Shown piece by piece: positions 62,985 to 64,000 of a stretch of 64,000 nucleotides of DNA. The notes under the pieces are model-generated. The model was not told the origin of the DNA. It was given only the letters and a program-made list of their open reading frames with translations, and did no database searches. Made by a program: the position numbers and the translations under genes. The number at the start of each line of letters is the position of its first letter. Position 1 is the stretch's first letter. Where the stretch lies: positions 17,225 to 81,224 of the forward strand of contig CAWBDV010000024.1 in NCBI GenBank assembly GCA_963787675.1. Reading direction: 5' to 3'. This DNA comes from JAJPKK01 sp963787675. GTDB lineage: Bacteria; Pseudomonadota; Alphaproteobacteria; Rhizobiales; Xanthobacteraceae.

Positions 62985-63488
62985 ATGGTCCAAGGGTATT
63001 TCGCTAGGTTATGTGGATCCGAATACCCACAGAAGTTCGACATTGATTTTGTTAAGAAAAACAATCAAGATCCGCGATATAAATTACTGAAATCATTTGC
63101 TGACCAAGGTCAGTTCGGATCCGAAGGCCTACAGGATGCTATGTCAACAGATGAGAAATGGACCGCGTATACTGTCAGGATTAGAGCTCCGCGTGAGGAC
63201 ACTCCGATTCCCATTCCCACGGTCTATGAAGAGCATCATTCCACAAGACTTTTCCTCATCGTCAGAAACCCCCAAGTCGGCAAAGATCCTGCTGTTGCTG
63301 CGGTTAACGACGCCGCCGGTCAAACGACAGCGCGAGACCAGTTGTCTCCCCGCGTGCTGAGCCTCTCAACTTTGATTAAAGTTGAAATAGTGCCTCATAG
63401 GCCGAATGGCCCGTCCGGCACAACCGAAGTCGGCGTCCAAACATTTTATGATGGTAGCAAACACATTTGTTGGACAATCGGAGCCTGA
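62985..63488 (+). CDS. Unknown protein, possibly the second half of the preceding gene
   Basis: A 167-residue frame starting at ATG directly after the preceding TAA, in the same reading frame and without a ribosome site. It reads MVQGYFARLCGSEYPQKFDI, then STRLFLIVRNPQVGKD and ends KHICWTIGA. It has no membrane segment. Either a nonsense change split one gene of about 350 residues, or the two are separate. No family recognised. Confidence 0.5.
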   Translation: MVQGYFARLCGSEYPQKFDIDFVKKNNQDPRYKLLKSFADQGQFGSEGLQDAMSTDEKWTAYTVRIRAPREDTPIPIPTVYEEHHSTRLFLIVRNPQVGKDPAVAAVNDAAGQTTARDQLSPRVLSLSTLIKVEIVPHRPNGPSGTTEVGVQTFYDGSKHICWTIGA

Positions 63489-63495
63489 TTGAATT

Positions 63496-64000
63496 GTGTG
63501 GAGCCTCAGACTAATTGCTTTAATCATCATGAGTGCGTGCGCTTGCCGGCCATTATCTGCAGGTCAAGCTCCTAGCACTTGCGGCGATATATCATCGCAG
63601 GATTTCCTGAGATGCGTCGGGGAAGGGATCGATGATGCTCGATCTAAACGCGAGGATAGACTTAGTCCGCAACTGCGAGACGTTCTCATCTATATGGCTC
63701 AAACGGAGGATTATGCGGGCGCCATAGGCGATATCGACAAAATCAAGACATGGTCGAGCGAACTGAAACGCCGCGATCCGGTGGCGAATAGCGAAGCTAT
63801 TGGTGCTCTCGATAACGCGATAGCCTCCTACAAAGATGAACTCCGTCCGTCCGTCTCCACGCGAGCTGCGGCAAGAGAAGCCTTAAAAGCTGGCAGAGAG
63901 GCTGTAAGTGTTGCAAATGCCACCCTGCCTACTCCCAAGGCAGATACAAACATTTATCCCCTATTTGTGCGACGCAAGCTTGCGTTCTTGGGTTCTAATA
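63496..64000 (+). CDS. Lipoprotein-like unknown protein (partial, cut by window end)
   Basis: A GTG at 63496 (or ATG 63529) opens a frame that stays open to the last base. It begins MWSLRLIALIIMSACACRPL, a signal peptide with a possible lipobox Cys, followed by TCGDISSQDFLRCVGEGIDD and a long polar helical region (ALDNAIASYKDELRPSVSTR). The C-terminus is outside. It shares the A/T-richer composition of the two genes before it and probably the same transcript. Confidence 0.5.
   Translation, partial: MWSLRLIALIIMSACACRPLSAGQAPSTCGDISSQDFLRCVGEGIDDARSKREDRLSPQLRDVLIYMAQTEDYAGAIGDIDKIKTWSSELKRRDPVANSEAIGALDNAIASYKDELRPSVSTRAAAREALKAGREAVSVANATLPTPKADTNIYPLFVRRKLAFLGSN

Overview
The window looks like a chromosomal stretch of a high-GC alphaproteobacterium of the order Hyphomicrobiales, probably close to Bradyrhizobium, Rhodopseudomonas or Xanthobacteraceae. 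The pointers are a hopanoid cluster (hpnB-C-D-E-F-G with a divergent farnesyl diphosphate synthase gene), alphaproteobacterial-type S21 and IF-1, paired cold-shock genes, DUF1488 and tandem DUF2061 proteins, many molybdenum hydroxylases, and rhizobial intergenic repeats. No phage, plasmid, transposase or CRISPR feature was seen.

Layout. 1-10 kb: M20 amidohydrolase, rpsU, a B12/radical-SAM protein, an ECF sigma factor, small conserved unknowns and a pyruvate-decarboxylase-like enzyme. 10.4-18 kb: a 1339-residue SARP-type regulator (winged helix, BTAD, cyclase-like domain, ATPase, TPR-like C-terminus), a divergent MFS gene (frameshifted), and a run of very small membrane proteins. Two near-identical promoter-like blocks here each carry three TAACGC-like repeats with an exact 11-bp period, the spacing known for SARP operators. 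18-25 kb: an NCS2 nucleobase permease, a Bug/TctC binding protein, a two-subunit periplasmic molybdenum hydroxylase of the isoquinoline oxidoreductase type, and a secreted protein that appears to start at ATT. 25-34 kb: ABM and GFA proteins, a broken TPR gene, methyltransferase, AraC regulator, katG and a GGDEF-EAL protein. 34-43 kb: a secreted ClpP-like protein, a HupE/UreJ-type pair, two cold-shock genes (one followed at once by a fatty acid desaturase), infA beside the remains of a DEAD-box helicase, and a tandem universal stress protein. 43-52.5 kb: a metallo-beta-lactamase-fold protein between two direct repeats, then the hopanoid operon. 53-62 kb: an MgtA-type P-ATPase with a structured leader, a coxSML-like hydroxylase, a GST and ahcY. 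62.2-64 kb: A/T-richer genes for unknown membrane and secreted proteins, the last cut by the window end.

How the genes work together: IspA makes farnesyl diphosphate, HpnD/C/E turn it into squalene, Shc cyclises it to hopene, and HpnG and HpnB act on the side chain. The desaturase next to a cold-shock gene and the hopanoid genes both concern membrane order. Purine or N-heterocycle uptake and oxidation is a plausible theme at 18-24 kb.

A caution: at least six otherwise well-conserved genes (AraC at 10 kb, MFS, tctC, the TPR gene, katG, the EAL gene) are broken by one-base indels, mostly in two-base or longer runs. So many lesions, including one in katG, suggest residual sequencing error, so I annotate the repaired gene and state the break.
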